Assembly (NCBI RefSeq): GCF_016086655.4 | Contig: NC_052132.2 | Coordinates: 11,348,805-11,412,804 of the forward strand | DNA length: 64,000 nucleotides | Direction: 5' to 3' | DNA from: Lepeophtheirus salmonis | Lineage: Eukaryota; Arthropoda; Copepoda; Siphonostomatoida; Caligidae | Part shown: piece after piece, positions 1-12,464 of the stretch | Layout: every line of letters starts with the position of its first letter | Numbering within the stretch: the stretch's first letter is position 1 | The notes under the pieces: model-generated | What the model saw: only the letters and a program-made list of their open reading frames with translations | Told to the model about the DNA's origin: nothing | Databases searched by the model: none | Made by a program: the position numbers and the translations under genes

Positions 1-150
1 TTACTAAATAAAGACAACTGTTAAAATCAGCTGCACTATTTTTATTGTAAACTTGTGAAAGTATCCGCATTGCTTGGAATTATCAGACATCGATTGCCTT
101 GGCTTTACTAATGTAGATATTTGAGAACGCCATTTTTGTAATGAAAAAAA

Positions 151-1050
151 ACAGCCAGAAGAAGGCAGGAGCGATACTTTTGGTAGTACTAAATTAAGAC
201 TACTGTTAATCTCAGCTGCCTGAAACATGATTTTCTGAAGGAAAATGAATTACAGCTATAAAAAGGAGAATCTTTTACATTTAAAATAGCATTAGACCAG
301 GAAAAATATTTACAATATATTTAAATTCATATAATAACAAATACGGATTAAATAAATAGTCAAACTTTCAGTTGAAAATTTGACTATATCCTGATTTTTC
401 TTTAATCCGAAGTATATATATAAAAACAGTTTTTGGATACTAATGTAAATATATACTATTTTAAGATATCAAAACGTAATAGCTATTTTATGTATATATA
501 GTAACTTTTAATGTTATTTTGTGTTATTGTAAGAGTTCTTCACTCATGATATTTATCCGTATTGATTTAAAATCAACGTTAAATGATTTTAAAGAGAAAC
601 ATAGAGAAAAAAAAGTGTTGGATCTAGCTTACAATTTGTACCCATAAACAGAAAAGATCATCATAGGAATTATTCAATGCAATTTTTTTTTCTTCATACT
701 CCTAAATTCCTCAAGGGTTAGTACAACAAAACAAGCAAAAAGGAGAATGGGGAATTTTACTTTTTGCAGATTTGTTTATTTAATGTTTTGTCTATCCAAA
801 GTATTTTAATTTGTCCAAATTAATATGTGTGACAACGTTGACTTTAAGCTTATTTTTATTATAAACTAACTTCTTATATCCAGATTTGACTGTATATTTA
901 TTTGATTATGCATGTTTAAAACAGTTAACACCAAAGATAGGTAAGAATACTTACTTCAGCTGAATAAGTTAACCCCACCAGCAAAGGAAAAAGCAGATGC
1001 AACAACGGTGTTTCCTTTTCTTATCACTAAAAATAGGGTTTTCTTTGTAA
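151..1050 (+). repeat. Dispersed repeat family A, copy 1, interrupted
   Basis: Two blocks, about 151-330 and 890-1050, match family A copies at about 19255-19640 and 22520-22945. Shared landmarks, in order, are a GGCAGGAGC-type start, TGGTAGTACTAAATTAAGAC, a GAATTACAGCTATAAA block, and ACACCAAAGATAGG followed by CTTACTTCAG. In copies 2 and 3 the last two blocks lie about 100 bp apart. Here about 560 bp of AT-rich DNA (roughly 335-888) separates them, so this copy carries an insertion or the other two share a deletion. No protein is recognised, so this may be a non-autonomous element or an untranslated part of a larger one. Confidence 0.6.
335..888. repeat. Insertion-like segment inside family A copy 1
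   Basis: This segment is absent from the other two family A copies in the window. Near its left end, GGATTAAA and TAGTCAAA are mirrored by TTTGACTA and TTTAATCC (344-409), making a short imperfect hairpin. The right end carries GATTTGACTG, so the two ends share a short inverted AGTCAAA-type motif. This is compatible with a small MITE-like insertion, but the ends are not sharply defined and no target duplication could be fixed. Confidence 0.3.
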
Positions 1051-1060
1051 AAATGACACC

Positions 1061-3300
1061 TTTATATATACGCTTGTTGTTACATTGTTACTTATAAGAA
1101 CCCAAATGACTTTATAACAAGCATAAAGACATACAGACAAACTTTATTTGATTGATCGTAAATGATATCCTTTTTAAACATACAAAAAAATATTAATAGG
1201 AATTAACTGCATTTGATTCCCTTATTAATGAGGTCCTCTTATAACGAAATTTAACAAAATTTAAAAAAGTCTTAAAAAATATATTTTCTTTAATTAATGA
1301 ATTTAATTAAATGGCCTTTCATTTGAGCAACGTTAATTTTAGCAATTGTCATCTTAGCAACATTTGTTTGAGCAATAATTTACATTTGGGGATTATTTTA
1401 TTTCTTTATTTTTTTCTTTGCACAATAACATGAATTTCTGAAATATTAATATTATTATCTGTAATGTATTACTCTTATTAAGAATAATAATTTTTGTACA
1501 TTATAAACACTAACTATAAGTCGAGCTTTATTGGCTCTGATCTAAATAAATAAGTTTAGGAAAATGAAATAGGTTTTCTATGTCAAAAAAAAAAAAAAAT
1601 CGGCAAGTTGTTCATGGTCTAAAGAAATGTGGGAATCTCTGGCTTACACTAATTTGAGGAATATTCTAGAATAATTTGATCCTTAAAAGTTAACAACAAA
1701 TAATATCATACATATATGTATTAATGGATGGGCATTTTTCTTGAAATCTTTTGAACATCAGGAGAAGACGTATTTCCAAAACATGACTGGAACACTGTGC
1801 TTATGATTAGTTTTAATATATTGTAATCAAAGATACAAACAATAATAAATGCTAATTTGTTACAAAAAAAGGTACCAAAAATTAAGGTAGTAAGCTTGAT
1901 AGGTATCATGACGTTTAATTAAATTAGTTGCGAGAAGATATGAGATGAAGGAAATGAACACAAGCACCTCAATTTTATCTCGAGTCCAAAAAGGACTTAC
2001 CCTTATTATTCTCAAAAGCTCCTTGGTATTACTCTCCATCTTTCACACACAAGTTTTCACTTTATACTTATTACTCTCACTTAACGAATAAAACAATAAT
2101 GATGACAGCTTTCATTAATAAAAGAAAATCCTTTGGGGTAGCAATCACAAAAACAGTGGCAATATTCAAATTTCATATATTATTAACCTCTGATAATAAT
2201 CCCCTCTCTGTTGCCAATATACATCATAAATTCTGTTCCTACAAAATACCTTTCTTAAGAGGTCAAAATGAATCCCTTTAGATCTGTTGTTAGAAACAGA
2301 ATCAACTGTAATAAATGTTGAACATTCACAGTCCAAAATATACAGTATCATTAGATGAAGCCTCAAAATTACAATATTTTTATTATCCTGACTATTCTAT
2401 TTATTTTACACTTAAAAATATCACTTAAAATGTTTAAAAAGCAGTATTTATTTTAATTAATCTGGACAACAAGATATTATTATGATTGTTTCAGTAAAGA
2501 CGTTATCATTTTATTTTTAATAAATATATGGCATATTAATTATTTAAAAAAAAATTTAGATACGAAAATGTGCTTGTCAATTTCTATGAAGTTGAGTGTG
2601 ATATATAAAATAACAGCTGATATTACATATGTAGCAACATGTGTACCTTAAATTGAAAAAAAGGAAATAGAAAAAGCAAGAAAAAGTCTTTAAAGCGAAC
2701 AAATTAAATTCCCCACTTTAATTAGAAGTTGCAAAATTTCCTACGAGAAAATCTATTTTAAAAAGATTAAAACAAATTATATGAAATTAAGAGTACAGAA
2801 AATTCCAGTTCAAGGAAAAACTAGGCAAAATAAAAAAATACATAATTTCAGCGAGCTTAGACTGGAATTCGTATACTCAGGAACGTAACATATTGCGATA
2901 GATTGAATTGAAAATAATCATCAATATGTGAAGTTGAAAAATTTGATTAGGTCGAGACTACGACGTGTAAGGGAGTTTATAAACTTCAATGGGAACGGAT
3001 ACATGGTCCACAGCATGAGAAGTGATCAATTATTCCATATATGAGATCGAACAAGGGAGGAGTTTTTAACAGAATAATCAAGAATTTTAGGAAAAGCTTG
3101 TCATAGTATCATATTTTATCGTTTTAATTTTATGTATTGTATTTAATTTGGTTATTTTAGTTTGTTTTAGTGAATTTGTTCTGCATGTATATTTATAGTA
3201 GATATAATTCAACTCCAGGGCACTAAATTTAAACTACAGTATTTTATTTGTATCTGTACGTAATTGCCCTAGACGTTATTAGCATTACATCTAAGTTATT
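1061..3300. other. AT-rich interval, no gene recognised
   Basis: Contains poly-A/T runs, TA-rich stretches and only short open frames (62 codons or fewer) without recognisable motifs. A minus-strand frame at 2166-2366 (66 codons) was inspected and matched nothing known to me. Confidence 0.5.
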
Positions 3301-3305
3301 TTTTT

Positions 3306-3333
3306 GTTCCTTTATATATTAATATAAAGGAAC
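3306..3333. repeat. Short palindrome
   Basis: The arms GTTCCTTTATAT and ATATAAAGGAAC are perfect reverse complements around a four-base centre. No coding context. It could be a miniature hairpin relic or chance in AT-rich DNA. Confidence 0.6.
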
Positions 3334-3424
3334 CGAATAATCTAATTAAAAAAACTAAAAAATTTTAAAAGACGTAATCTTCGCAAAGGATTGCATCCAT
3401 TTACAGTTCAAATGACTATGGATA

Positions 3425-3830
3425 AGGGTTGGGTCGGTCCTAATTTAGGACCAAGCTCCAGTCCAGTCCGATTCCATCCAGTTCAACCCCATTTGTCAGT
3501 CCTTCCAGAAGGTAAAATCGATCCCTCACGACGTCAATGAGAGTGTTTTTCCTTTTTTATTATTCTGTTATATAATAAAATACATAATATAACTAATTCG
3601 TAATATACTAAGTTCGTATTATAATGAAAAAATTATATTATTTGCAAGTTATGTGCAATAATCTTAACACATATTTTATATATCTAATTTGATTTAATAA
3701 ACTATCGATATTTTTGAATAAAAAATTCTAAAGGCTGACAGTTAAGGACCGGTTCCAAGGATCGACAGCCTAAAGGACTGGTTTCAAGGACTGATGGTCT
3801 CTTCTCTCATAGTACATTGACTCCCCCTTT
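3425..3830. repeat. GGTCC/AGTCC-rich imperfect repeat block
   Basis: Two segments (3425-3500 and 3735-3810) are enriched in short units such as GGTCC, AGTCC, GGACC and GGACTGG, and are mostly inverted relative to each other. They are separated by about 235 bp of AT-rich sequence. A 17-bp palindrome, GGTCCTAATTTAGGACC, lies at 3436-3452. The GC content of the two segments stands out from the surroundings. The arrangement suggests a decayed foldback or MITE-like element without open frames. Confidence 0.4.
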
Positions 3831-4324
3831 TCGAAAATTCAAGTATCAATAGCTGTCTCTTAGGAAGCAGGGCTACCATATTTATTCTATATTGTACCAA
3901 TTGTTGTTATTTTACAAAAATTAAATGTTATTTTGTAGAATTGGTTTCCCCCAGAAAATGACATGGATTTGAAAAATAGGCCAATCCGTTAAGGAATTAA
4001 AATGATATGTCGCACTAGTACATGTTTTTCTTGTACAAAACCCCTACTGGTAAGTGTGTGTGGTTACAAATATGACATTCCAGCAGCTCACCCTCTAAAT
4101 GGATAATTAGTTTTTTCCATCTCGCGGAGGAGTGAGGCTAAGTTGTTTGCTTATTTCAAGAGTATAAATTTTTTAATCTTGTCATTATAATGGTAATTAA
4201 AAATTATTGAATAATTCTCCAGTATATTAAAATTATTTAACACTATATGGAACAAATTATTTTTCTGGAAAAATTGAAAAAAAATAATATGTTTTTAGTA
4301 TTACTATGCGTAATTTATTAAATA

Positions 4325-4850
4325 AACACGAGAAATTTAAAAAAATAAACAAATTCATTTACTCTTTATTAAAATGGAACATATGTTTACCAATTTATGA
4401 ATAGTTGACAAAAACACTCCCTCCAAAAAGCACACATAGGTATACGTACCAATCAGTCGCTCAGGCTAAAAAAAGTTAAATGCATTTAGATATTTTTGAT
4501 ATTTTTCTTGAGCCTAGCTTATCTAAAACTCGTATTCAACGGCTGTTCACACGAAACCTTTATCCACATCGGTCCTCAAGGGACTCTCTGGAGTATTTGC
4601 TACTACCACCGTGATCTGCACCAGAGTAAATAAATTAAATTAGTGGGTTAAGATGCACCTGAGCTTTACAGCCATTTACTTGCAATGTAAACAATGATTC
4701 AAGACGTTAGGTAGGCCAGTTCTTAAAAGAAATGATTGAGTGAGCGATAACATATAAAATTATACGCTACTACTCCATATTTCTGCTTATATCCACATTT
4801 GTTTGAAACTGAAAATCTATGTTCCAATAGTCCTTTAAGGAGTGCATGTA
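4325..4850. repeat. Dispersed repeat family C, copy 1 (short form)
   Basis: Both ends match the ends of the longer element at about 42325-44110. The left end shares AAATTCATT(T/C)ACT and AATGGAACATA. The right half shares AGCTTATCTA, AATTAGTGGG, TTGCAATGTAAACAATGAT, CAAGACG and TATCCACATTTGTTTGAAA, in the same order. The middle of the long copy, with its minus-strand coding-like region, is missing here. This is the pattern of an internally deleted, non-autonomous derivative. No protein is encoded. Confidence 0.6.
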
Positions 4851-6480
4851 TAAATGTTGCCCGTGAACACAAAAGCAAGATAGAAAGATTTTTTGCAATA
4901 TTAATTATGAATTACAATTGTATTTTTCGATGAACTATCGTCAATTTCTGAAAAAAAAATTTATTATTATCCCTTTTGAGGAAATAAAAAACATTTAAAA
5001 TAACTGTAAAGTTCTTATGTATCTTAATTCATTCCACAAATTTGAATATAAAGCCTATAATTGACTCAAGTAGGATCTGTAAAATATTGGACTGAATAAA
5101 CGTGGAGTAAGAAAAAATTTAATTCTCCTTTTCTTTCTTTTTGTTCAAAACTTTTTTTTATTTTGACGCACCACACATTATAAGGCACAAACAATTTTTT
5201 TTTCGGTTCGGTATGAAGTGATATTTTCTAGACCCATTTAGACAGACATTTCCCTTTGGAGTTCAATCTCAGACCGTAGACCAAGAATTAACTCTTTTCC
5301 AATCGTTACCCGATGTTTTAGCTCTCCAGCTATGGGCGGATTTTCTAGCCTAGTCTGATGTATGAGCCATTGTAAATATAATGTATGCAAATTATTTAAA
5401 CATGATATGATATTTTTTTATTTATACTCAAAATTTTAAAGAACAACTGACGTCATCAACAACGAATTTATAAAAATGATCTGACCAATTTTTTTGATAA
5501 GAACTATCCAGAAGGACTTTTTTGTCAGACCAATTTAGCGGTAGCTTTTCCAAGGTCCATATTGGTTCGGTTCACTAAAAACCACTATGGTCTCAAATCA
5601 TCGAGAATTTTCAAACCAAAACTAGTAAAAAAAGTCATCTAATATTTGTATTTATTATTAATATATATATTAGACTATTACCCATTGCATGATGACTTTT
5701 AACTTTTGCAAACACCAATGTCATTAAAGTATTATATTTTTTAAAGAGATATGCACTCATATGAAAAGTACATATAGGTATTATTATCATTTTATTGCAT
5801 ATGCCATAATTCCCAATTAGGAGATATGTTCATTTGATTAGAATGTTTTCTTGAGCGTTAAAATTTTAAATAACTCATTTATATGCATGAGTTAGTCAAC
5901 GAACTTATTTCCATTAATTAAGAAATGTCTTATACACACATAAACTGTCACATAAATGCAACTTAAAATTATGGTTCATTTACATGCAAGCCACAATTTG
6001 CAATCTTCAATGTAAAATTTATATATATACCTACTTTATAAGGATGTTCAATATTTGATTACAAATTTTCATAACAAAACAGATTTGGCACAAATTTGAT
6101 ATGTGAGTTGGATTTGAAAAAAAGTACATGTTAAATATATCAATTTGAGAAATGGTTTAGTAGTGAGCCGCTTTGCTGTCACTTCGTTTAATTATATTAA
6201 TTGCACACTTATGAGAAGAAGGGGGGAATTACTTCGTCATAGACGGGTTACCACATATATCGTATGTATATTGTATAAATATATATACAATACACTAACT
6301 CTTGTTAATGGATTAGAGGAAATCTCCATGAGAGAAACTCTACTCCCAATATCTTATAAAGGGTTGTTGAGACCCGTGCTGACAAAATTTATTACCTATT
6401 GTTTAAAAAAAAAAGATATTTACAGGAAATTTTTTATAATATTTAGTTTTATATACTTGAAAAGGTACAAAAAAATATTA
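4851..6480. other. AT-rich interval, no gene recognised
   Basis: Mostly AT-rich sequence. A stretch at 5200-5600 is somewhat richer in GC (GGTTCGGT, GACCAATTT), but no frame or boundary could be recognised. A 131-codon plus-strand frame at 6145-6540 is not considered a gene because its end runs antisense to the 3' end of the Tc1-like transposase next to it. Confidence 0.45.
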
Positions 6481-6487
6481 AAAATTT

Positions 6488-7440
6488 ATTCAATACAACC
6501 ACTTCCCTTGTCAATTACTCCTTGTAGTCTTTTTGTATGACTCACACGATTTACGTACTAAAGATTCAGGTAATGTATCCCATTCTCTCTCAATAATTGC
6601 TTTAAAAAATTTAATTTTCGTATGTCATATTGTTCTGACCTTCAACTCTAAATAACTTTAAAAGAAATAATAGAGGGGTTAATATCTCAAAGAAGGCAAA
6701 AAGTTATTGGCGAAAAGTTCTAGATTAGACTGCAGCCACTCTTGAGTTTATCTTCCAGGATGTGCAGTTGCTCCGACCAGCTGAAAAATAAGTATTTTTA
6801 AAGGATATATACCAAGAAAGGACAAAAGCCTCAAAGATTTCGGATATGTAGCTTTATAGGCTCATCCGAACATCATTTTGATCCAAAACTAACGGAAGCT
6901 TGACGCCTTGACTTGAAATTCCGCCCCATGCCATTAATGAAGATGCAAGTTTAGACATTAGGGCTACTTTTATTTCTGATGGAACCTTTTTACCTTTACC
7001 AGCTATGATTTGGTCATTTTAACAGTTGAACTTGGCATCCGGGTCAAACATTTTCTCTTCCGAGAAGATAAATTTTGTGCAAACGCGACTTCGTTCCACA
7101 CAGAGTGCTGCTGTTGCCTTATTTATGAATGGTCAGGGCTGAAGCATTAGAAATTATATTTTGTGATTCTCATGTACTATACAGAGTACAGACTTAGGAT
7201 AAATATTATCCTCAACTTCAAACTTATGAGCTAATCTTCTTGGGTTCATATAAATCTTGGCACATATGGTCGAGACAACCTTGCAGTTCTTTGCAGTCCA
7301 AGGATTTGGTGTTCGTGGACAATCTTGATTACTAACCTCTTCAGATCGTTTGATAGCTTTTTGGATGAATTGGCGGGAAAATGTGACCCGAAGGGCGTTT
7401 CTAATTTATAGTGGCTTGATTCGTTTTTTATTGAGCTCAA
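6488..7440 (-). mobile_element. Tc1/mariner-like transposase relic
   Basis: Decayed DDE transposase, read across frameshifts on the minus strand. From N to C the frames show a DNA-binding part (7440-7246, open for 64 codons); the region before the first catalytic acid (KFIFSEEKMF); MAWGGISSQGV, a form of the conserved Tc1 core motif; FQLVGATAH, where the family has QDGA(P/T)AH; TQEWLQSNLELF; and a C-terminus AIIEREWDTLPESL followed by GVIDKGSGCIE and a stop near 6488. The second catalytic Asp is replaced by Val and stops interrupt the frame, so it cannot be active. At roughly 310 residues implied, it covers most of a family-length transposase (about 340). No TIR pair was identified. Confidence 0.75.
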
Positions 7441-7611
7441 TAACTATATCTCTTCGAGTGTCCGTCTTGACTGAATGAAAACTGATTTTGACTTATCCCT
7501 TTATATAAATGGTGGGGGGAGAGAAACATCAACCAATTGATAAAAACTCAGGCACAGAAAATAAATGTATGGGTGACTTATGGGGGTAAAAATAAATGAC
7601 GCTCTATTCCT

Positions 7612-8700
7612 ATACAGGGGTAGGCAGAAGTAACTGGACATATTTGTAATTGCTTTTTATTTTAAATTCAGTACGTTTATCTTGTTAGAATCTACTTTCA
7701 ACTGATAGTACAGTCCATAAACATCAACTATTGTTTTTATAATTAATCTGTTCAGTTTCACCATTAAGTAGCGTGAGGAAAAACATAAATTCATTACAGA
7801 ATTATTAATTATTAAAGTCACAAAATATGGCAAGAGTACTGTCCATGACTTCCACAATCGACTGAAGAGACTTAAGGGGTTTTCCCATTCCTTATGGATC
7901 ACAATTGCCAAAAAGCAGACAAGTCACTTCTTGGGTGGGCTTAAGAGGTTCATCATAGTAAATTCTGGCATCTGAATGGTTGTTCATGCTAGGAGGAGGA
8001 CTATCAGTAGGAGTACAGTGGCCAGTACCATCAAGGACGACCTTGGCTTGAAGTCTTACTTCAAAGGAAGGCGTCGCCATCTTAAAACAAAGATGAAGGA
8101 TATCAGGTTGCAAGGAGGTAAGAAACTCTGTAAAATTTGTAAATAGAATCCGTGCATCATAAAAGTATTCAGTGAAAAGTCAAACTTCACCTTAGACTCT
8201 GCCTACAACCCTAAAGAATTATTTTTGGCTCGGAGAGGACATAGATAATGTTTCTCCGGGGATGAAAACCAAGTTCCTGTGCAAGATAATGGTGTTTGGC
8301 TTGATAATATTTGACAGGAATATCATGCCGGCTCAAATTTTGACAATGGTTCCATGTTGACCTCCTGAGCGAATTTGGATATCTTACGCAAATTGTGATG
8401 CCATGATTGGATGCCACATACCATCGAGATACGAAGTTTATGTGGATTCAACACTGAGTGAATTGGCATGAAGCCAAAACTGTCTTGTATTATCTCGACA
8501 GCCAATTCTACGTCGTTATCAAAGCTGGCGAGTGGCCTTTCAACAGCACTGAACTTAACCTGTGTGATTTTTAGTTGTGATCAAAGCTGAGAAGGAACGT
8601 AAACAAATATATGCATAGCTCATTGAGGTCCCTGAAGCTCTTGTTATAGAGGGAAATGTCCCGCTTCAACAAGAAAGATTTAATATAGGCCTATTCAGCT
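7612..8700 (-). pseudogene. Uncertain transposon relic with TIR-like left end
   Basis: A terminal-repeat-like sequence, ACAGGGGTAGGCAGAAGTAA, starts near 7613. Tc1-type elements often begin with a similar CAGGGG(T)...AGTAAC end. To its right lie several minus-strand open frames (8505-8323, 8417-8211, 8113-7892, 7911-7657) with higher GC than the flanks. The last contains HKEWENPLSLFSRL, which loosely resembles a Tc1 C-terminal helix. The other frames match no family I know and no matching right end was found. It may be a Tc1-like relic or unrelated decayed coding DNA. Confidence 0.3.
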
Positions 8701-8789
8701 TTAAAGTCCCGTTCACAGTTAGTCATTCATGGTGAGGGTGATCATATTAAATTATAAAACAGCTAAATGTTCAATTTAAATTTCATTCG

Positions 8790-9746
8790 TAGGGTGCTAT
8801 ATATATTTCTGGCCTAGGCTACCTTTAATATTGCCAGGTGCAATTTGATATTTCCTTTGGTAAGTTTGAGATTTTAGTAGCATATTCATACTCAGAATGT
8901 TTTGACGTACGAAGCTCAAAGACGAATTCCATAAAAGTTGTCCAAAAACGGCAATTATGAAAGAGAACATTGATGCCGTGCGTGGTGATAATGCAAGATC
9001 GTCATGTGACATAGCTTGAGATAGAAGCACCCTTTGGCATTCCTTCCACCAGCATACATTCGATATTGCATGTACATCTGGCTGTAAAAAAGATTTGTTC
9101 TTGTTGGATCCCTGCACAATTTGACAATAGCTCAAGAGAAGGCTCGTGTCGATTGGTGCAAAGAAATGTTGAAAAACTACGCTTGCGGTGCTTCAAAAGA
9201 CGTTACAAGATCGTCACAGGGGACAAATCATGGATTTACGCGTGTGAGTGCGAAACAAAACAACAATCGACTGTGTAGGTCTTCGAAGACGAGTCAAATC
9301 CAACGAAATTGGTTTGCCTAAAGCCGACAGTGAAAATCGAAAACCGAACAAGAGAAGACGAATCATTGTTCACCATGACAATGCAAGGCTCTCACAAATC
9401 AGCTCAAGCCAGCGTCTTTTTGAACCGGGCAAAACGTCGAATTGATGGGTCATCAACCGTACAGCCCTGACTTAGTACCCCATGTCTTCTTGTTATTCCT
9501 GCACATCAAGAAAAATATGCGTGATCAACGATTTTCGTCGCCAGAAGATGCTGTTGAATTGTTTAAAAACCATGTATTGGAGGTGTCTCAATCGGAGTGG
9601 AAAAAGAGCTTCGACAAATGGTTTGAGCGCATGCAAAAGTGTATAAATCATGTTGTAGAATACTTTGAAAAACAATAAAAGTATTTTTGATGATAGATAT
9701 TCGCATTTTCATTATTAGGCCAGAAAAATATATAGCAGTCTACCTA
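8790..9746 (+). mobile_element. mariner element with both TIRs, internally deleted
   Basis: A compact mariner copy of about 957 bp; family members are usually about 1.3 kb. The ends are TAGGGTGCTATATATATTTC at 8790 and, read inward from the right, TAGGTAGACTGCTATATATT ending at 9745; both continue to TTTCTGGCCTA. Inside, across frameshifts, are an N-terminal region (IDAVRGDNARSS, then HVHLAVKKICSCWIP), VDWCKEMLKNY, the first catalytic Asp in TGDKSWIY, the second in VHHDNAR, and a long C-terminal frame (9442-9678) starting MGHQPYSPDL and ending EYFEKQ. The DNA between the first Asp block and HHDNA is shortened. The third catalytic Asp position (family PNDFFLF) reads PHVFLLF, so Asp is Val. The copy is dead. 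TA flanks fit the TA target preference. Confidence 0.9.
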
Positions 9747-9778
9747 TGTTATTGATGTTGTCTTAAAACACCATCTAT

Positions 9779-9832
9779 TATTATTTAAAATTACTTGAAA
9801 ATACTTTTCCAATAATTATGACCAACCCTGTA
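9779..9832. repeat. Possible orphan transposon end
   Basis: Read from the right, this segment starts TACAGGGTTGGTCATAATTA and continues into AAGTATTTTCAAGTAA, which has the look of a Tc1/mariner terminal repeat with a TA flank. No partner end was found. It may mark an older element into which the adjacent mariner inserted. Confidence 0.35.
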
Positions 9833-11490
9833 TTTATTTTTGTAGAGTTCAACCGTTTTTAACGTTCATGAAAATACTGAAGTAGAAAAAATAATTTGGG
9901 GTTACTAGCCATATGTAAGGCTGAATTGATTGGTTGAGTAATATCTTTTATAAAAGCTTAGTGATATAAAATTGTAGAGCAAATAATCCATTCTTATTTT
10001 TGGAATATTCATAGTTTGAAACAAATTTTGAACTATCCAAACAAATACTTGTTTCTAAAATTTTATCTAGTGAACTAATTAATTAACTTTTATCCATTTG
10101 GTTCAACTAAAGGGTAAGAAAAGAAGAATCATTCTAGTTGTAAGGTTGATTGATTATTAAGATTTTTACATAAGTTTATTTAATAAGCTATAATTTATAC
10201 AAATTTGGTACTTTGTTTTCTTTCTTGTAATAAAATAAATAAATGAATAATTATTTTATCTTCTATATATTATCTTTTTTATTTATTATCTACTGAATTA
10301 ATTAATTATTAATTGAATATATTATTTATATGTATATTGAATTCAATAAATATATATTTATTGAATGATTTCTATATTACACAATACAAATAGGCTCACA
10401 ACTACCGGACTTAACAAAGAAAACAATTTTTTTTTCTATTCAAAATTAGCTTTATTAAATTATTATTTTTTAATGTTTTATACAATACTACATATAAATT
10501 GTCTTTGCCCACATATGTGAATTATGAACACGGTCCAATGACGTCGTACAAAGTTTAACAAAGAGAAAGCTTGGATACATTTCATAACAATAAGACATTT
10601 GTTCACTTAGGACAATAACTCTACCAACTAAAGAGTAGATTGTCATGAAATTTAGACAGCTGCCTTTTGAAGGATGGTACAAACTGAAAATGAAGTGAAT
10701 AAAAAATATATATATAGCCAGTTATTTGCGAAGCCTGGGACTTTTTAGGCCATTTGGTCCCCATATTTATTTCATATTAAGTTATTTGAGCAATTTAATA
10801 GCTTTTCAATTATGTATAAAACATGTTATCATTGCCTTGGTATACAAAATATCCAAAATTCTTAGACTTTGAAATTTGTCGTGGAATTTTTTATTGATAA
10901 GTTTTTTCTTAAAGTCAGTATTAGATCTTCTATAAGAATTGAGTACATTATTTTTTTTATTAATATAGGATTTCGAAAAATTTGAAAAAGTGTGCAACAT
11001 TGCTGTTATGGTGGACGCCTCCTTTGTGAAGAATCTAAAATATGTAGACTTGGTGATACTAAATATAATGTGGATGATAACTGAAGTAAATCAAATTATT
11101 CGAATTTCTTTACCGTTTCTTAAAATCAGGATATCAACTTTCACTATTATAAAAGGTAGATAAGTAATATAATATAACAGTTACTAACCCTCAAATATTA
11201 AACATCCCTTTGTAAAAGCAGTTATTGAATTTGGGATAAAATGTACCCCAAAAAAGAAATGTTTTCAAACTACACTATAATATAATTGAACTAACATAAT
11301 AACTTGAGTAAGTTAGATCAGCGTTGTCTGGGACATTAAGAAATTAGAAATGATTAAGAATTATTCTGTTTAATATACAATAAAAGGAAAAAAACTATAA
11401 AATTTTTAAGAATGATTCTCATGTTGGTTTTATGAGTATCAGTATAATATTACATTTGCTGCAATAAGGAAGTAGTTGATTTTTTCTGAG
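9833..11490. other. AT-rich interval, no gene recognised
   Basis: Holds A/T runs and TA-rich stretches. A segment at about 10590-10680 (CATGAAATTTAGACAGCTGC followed by CTTTTGAAGGATGG) resembles a short dispersed motif also seen near 61530. A short minus-strand frame at 10488-10682 covers the same segment and is not convincing as a gene. Confidence 0.4.
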
Positions 11491-11504
11491 TCAAACGCCG
11501 AACT

Positions 11505-12250
11505 TGCAGTCTCGCAGCCGCTTCCCTGAGCTTCAAGGAAACCTCATAATATCCCAAAATAAGCCTTGGCTCTTCGGTTTTCGGCCAAAACTTTACCCCT
11601 GCCGCATTTCTAGGTACAAAGGAACCTTACTAATATGCTAAAACACACACCAGACCACAGATTGTGCAAGTAAACTAGTGGGCCCTAGTCAAGTTAAATT
11701 TATCTGCCGCCACATCCTGGAGCATCATCAAACACTCATAATACACCCCGGCTCTCAGGTTGTACAGGTTTAGAACTGGGTCTCAAGGCAGTTTAAACTG
11801 CACCGCCGCCACAACTATGAGCATCAATAACCCCTTATAATATACTTGAATACATGCTCACCCCCGAGCTGTGTATATGCACTGCTGGTCCCAGAAGTAT
11901 GTAAATTTTTCTCTTCACTGCTTCCCTGAGCATCAAATAATCCGTATAGTATCCAAAATACACCCTGGTTCTAAGGTTATAGCGGTAAAGTGCTAAAAAT
12001 GTCATTTTAAGCTCACCATGGCCATGAAGCCCAAAAAAATGTTACCAAAACTGTTTCTGAAGCCGTATGAAGCTACGTAAAAAAATTAACAAAATCCATC
12101 TATTGGTTTGACCGTGATTGAAGGACATTCACATTTAATATCTGGGGTAAAATGTAGTTTAAACTCTTCTGCCACCACGTTTCTAGGTACCAAGGAACAC
12201 TTCTAATACGATATAATAGACCCCAGGAAGGAAACCCCTCCAAAAAAAAA
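11505..12250. repeat. Degenerate tandem array, period about 85-110 bp
   Basis: About six imperfect units, recognised by GCCGC(C/T)..., a (C)CTGAGCATCAA or TTCTAGGTACAAAGGAAC block, ..TAATATCC.AAATACACCC, and GGCTCTCAGGTT. Unit landmarks fall at about 11528, 11613, 11720, 11819, 11928 and 12187. The segment 11915-12145 is also homologous to 15315-15605 on the other side of the gypsy relic. It is richer in C and G than its surroundings and has no persuasive reading frame. Confidence 0.6.
11915..12145 (+). repeat. Left copy of a direct repeat flanking the gypsy relic
   Basis: Matches 15315-15605 in the same orientation. Both carry TAAAGTGCTAAAAATGT-type sequence, CCATGGCC, AAAATGT(T/C)ACCAA, AAAATC(C)AT(C)TATTGGTTTG followed by (A/G)CCGTGATT, and a tail containing CATATTTAATAT. 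The CCGTGATT(G/A)AAG tail resembles the 3' tails of RTE-type non-LTR retroposons in many arthropods. It could therefore be a retroposon tail rather than a long terminal repeat. Confidence 0.5.
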
Positions 12251-12464
12251 AATATTTGCTTAATTATAAAGTTCCGACCGTTTTTCACTAGATGTCTTCA
12301 GTGAACTATATCTCACGATTAATTAATTGCACAAGAAAGGTTAAAGTATGCTTAAAGATTAAATGTACAATTTAAAAAAAGTTCGTTTACAGTTTTGTGT
12401 TTTGGTGAAGTCAGTTGTGTGTTACAGTGCTCCAAAATGGAAATAAGAAAAAAACAGAATCATT

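Noticed and set aside
6145..6540. 131-codon plus-strand open frame
   Set aside because: AT-driven, tyrosine- and isoleucine-rich product with no motif; its end is antisense to the C-terminus of the Tc1-like transposase.
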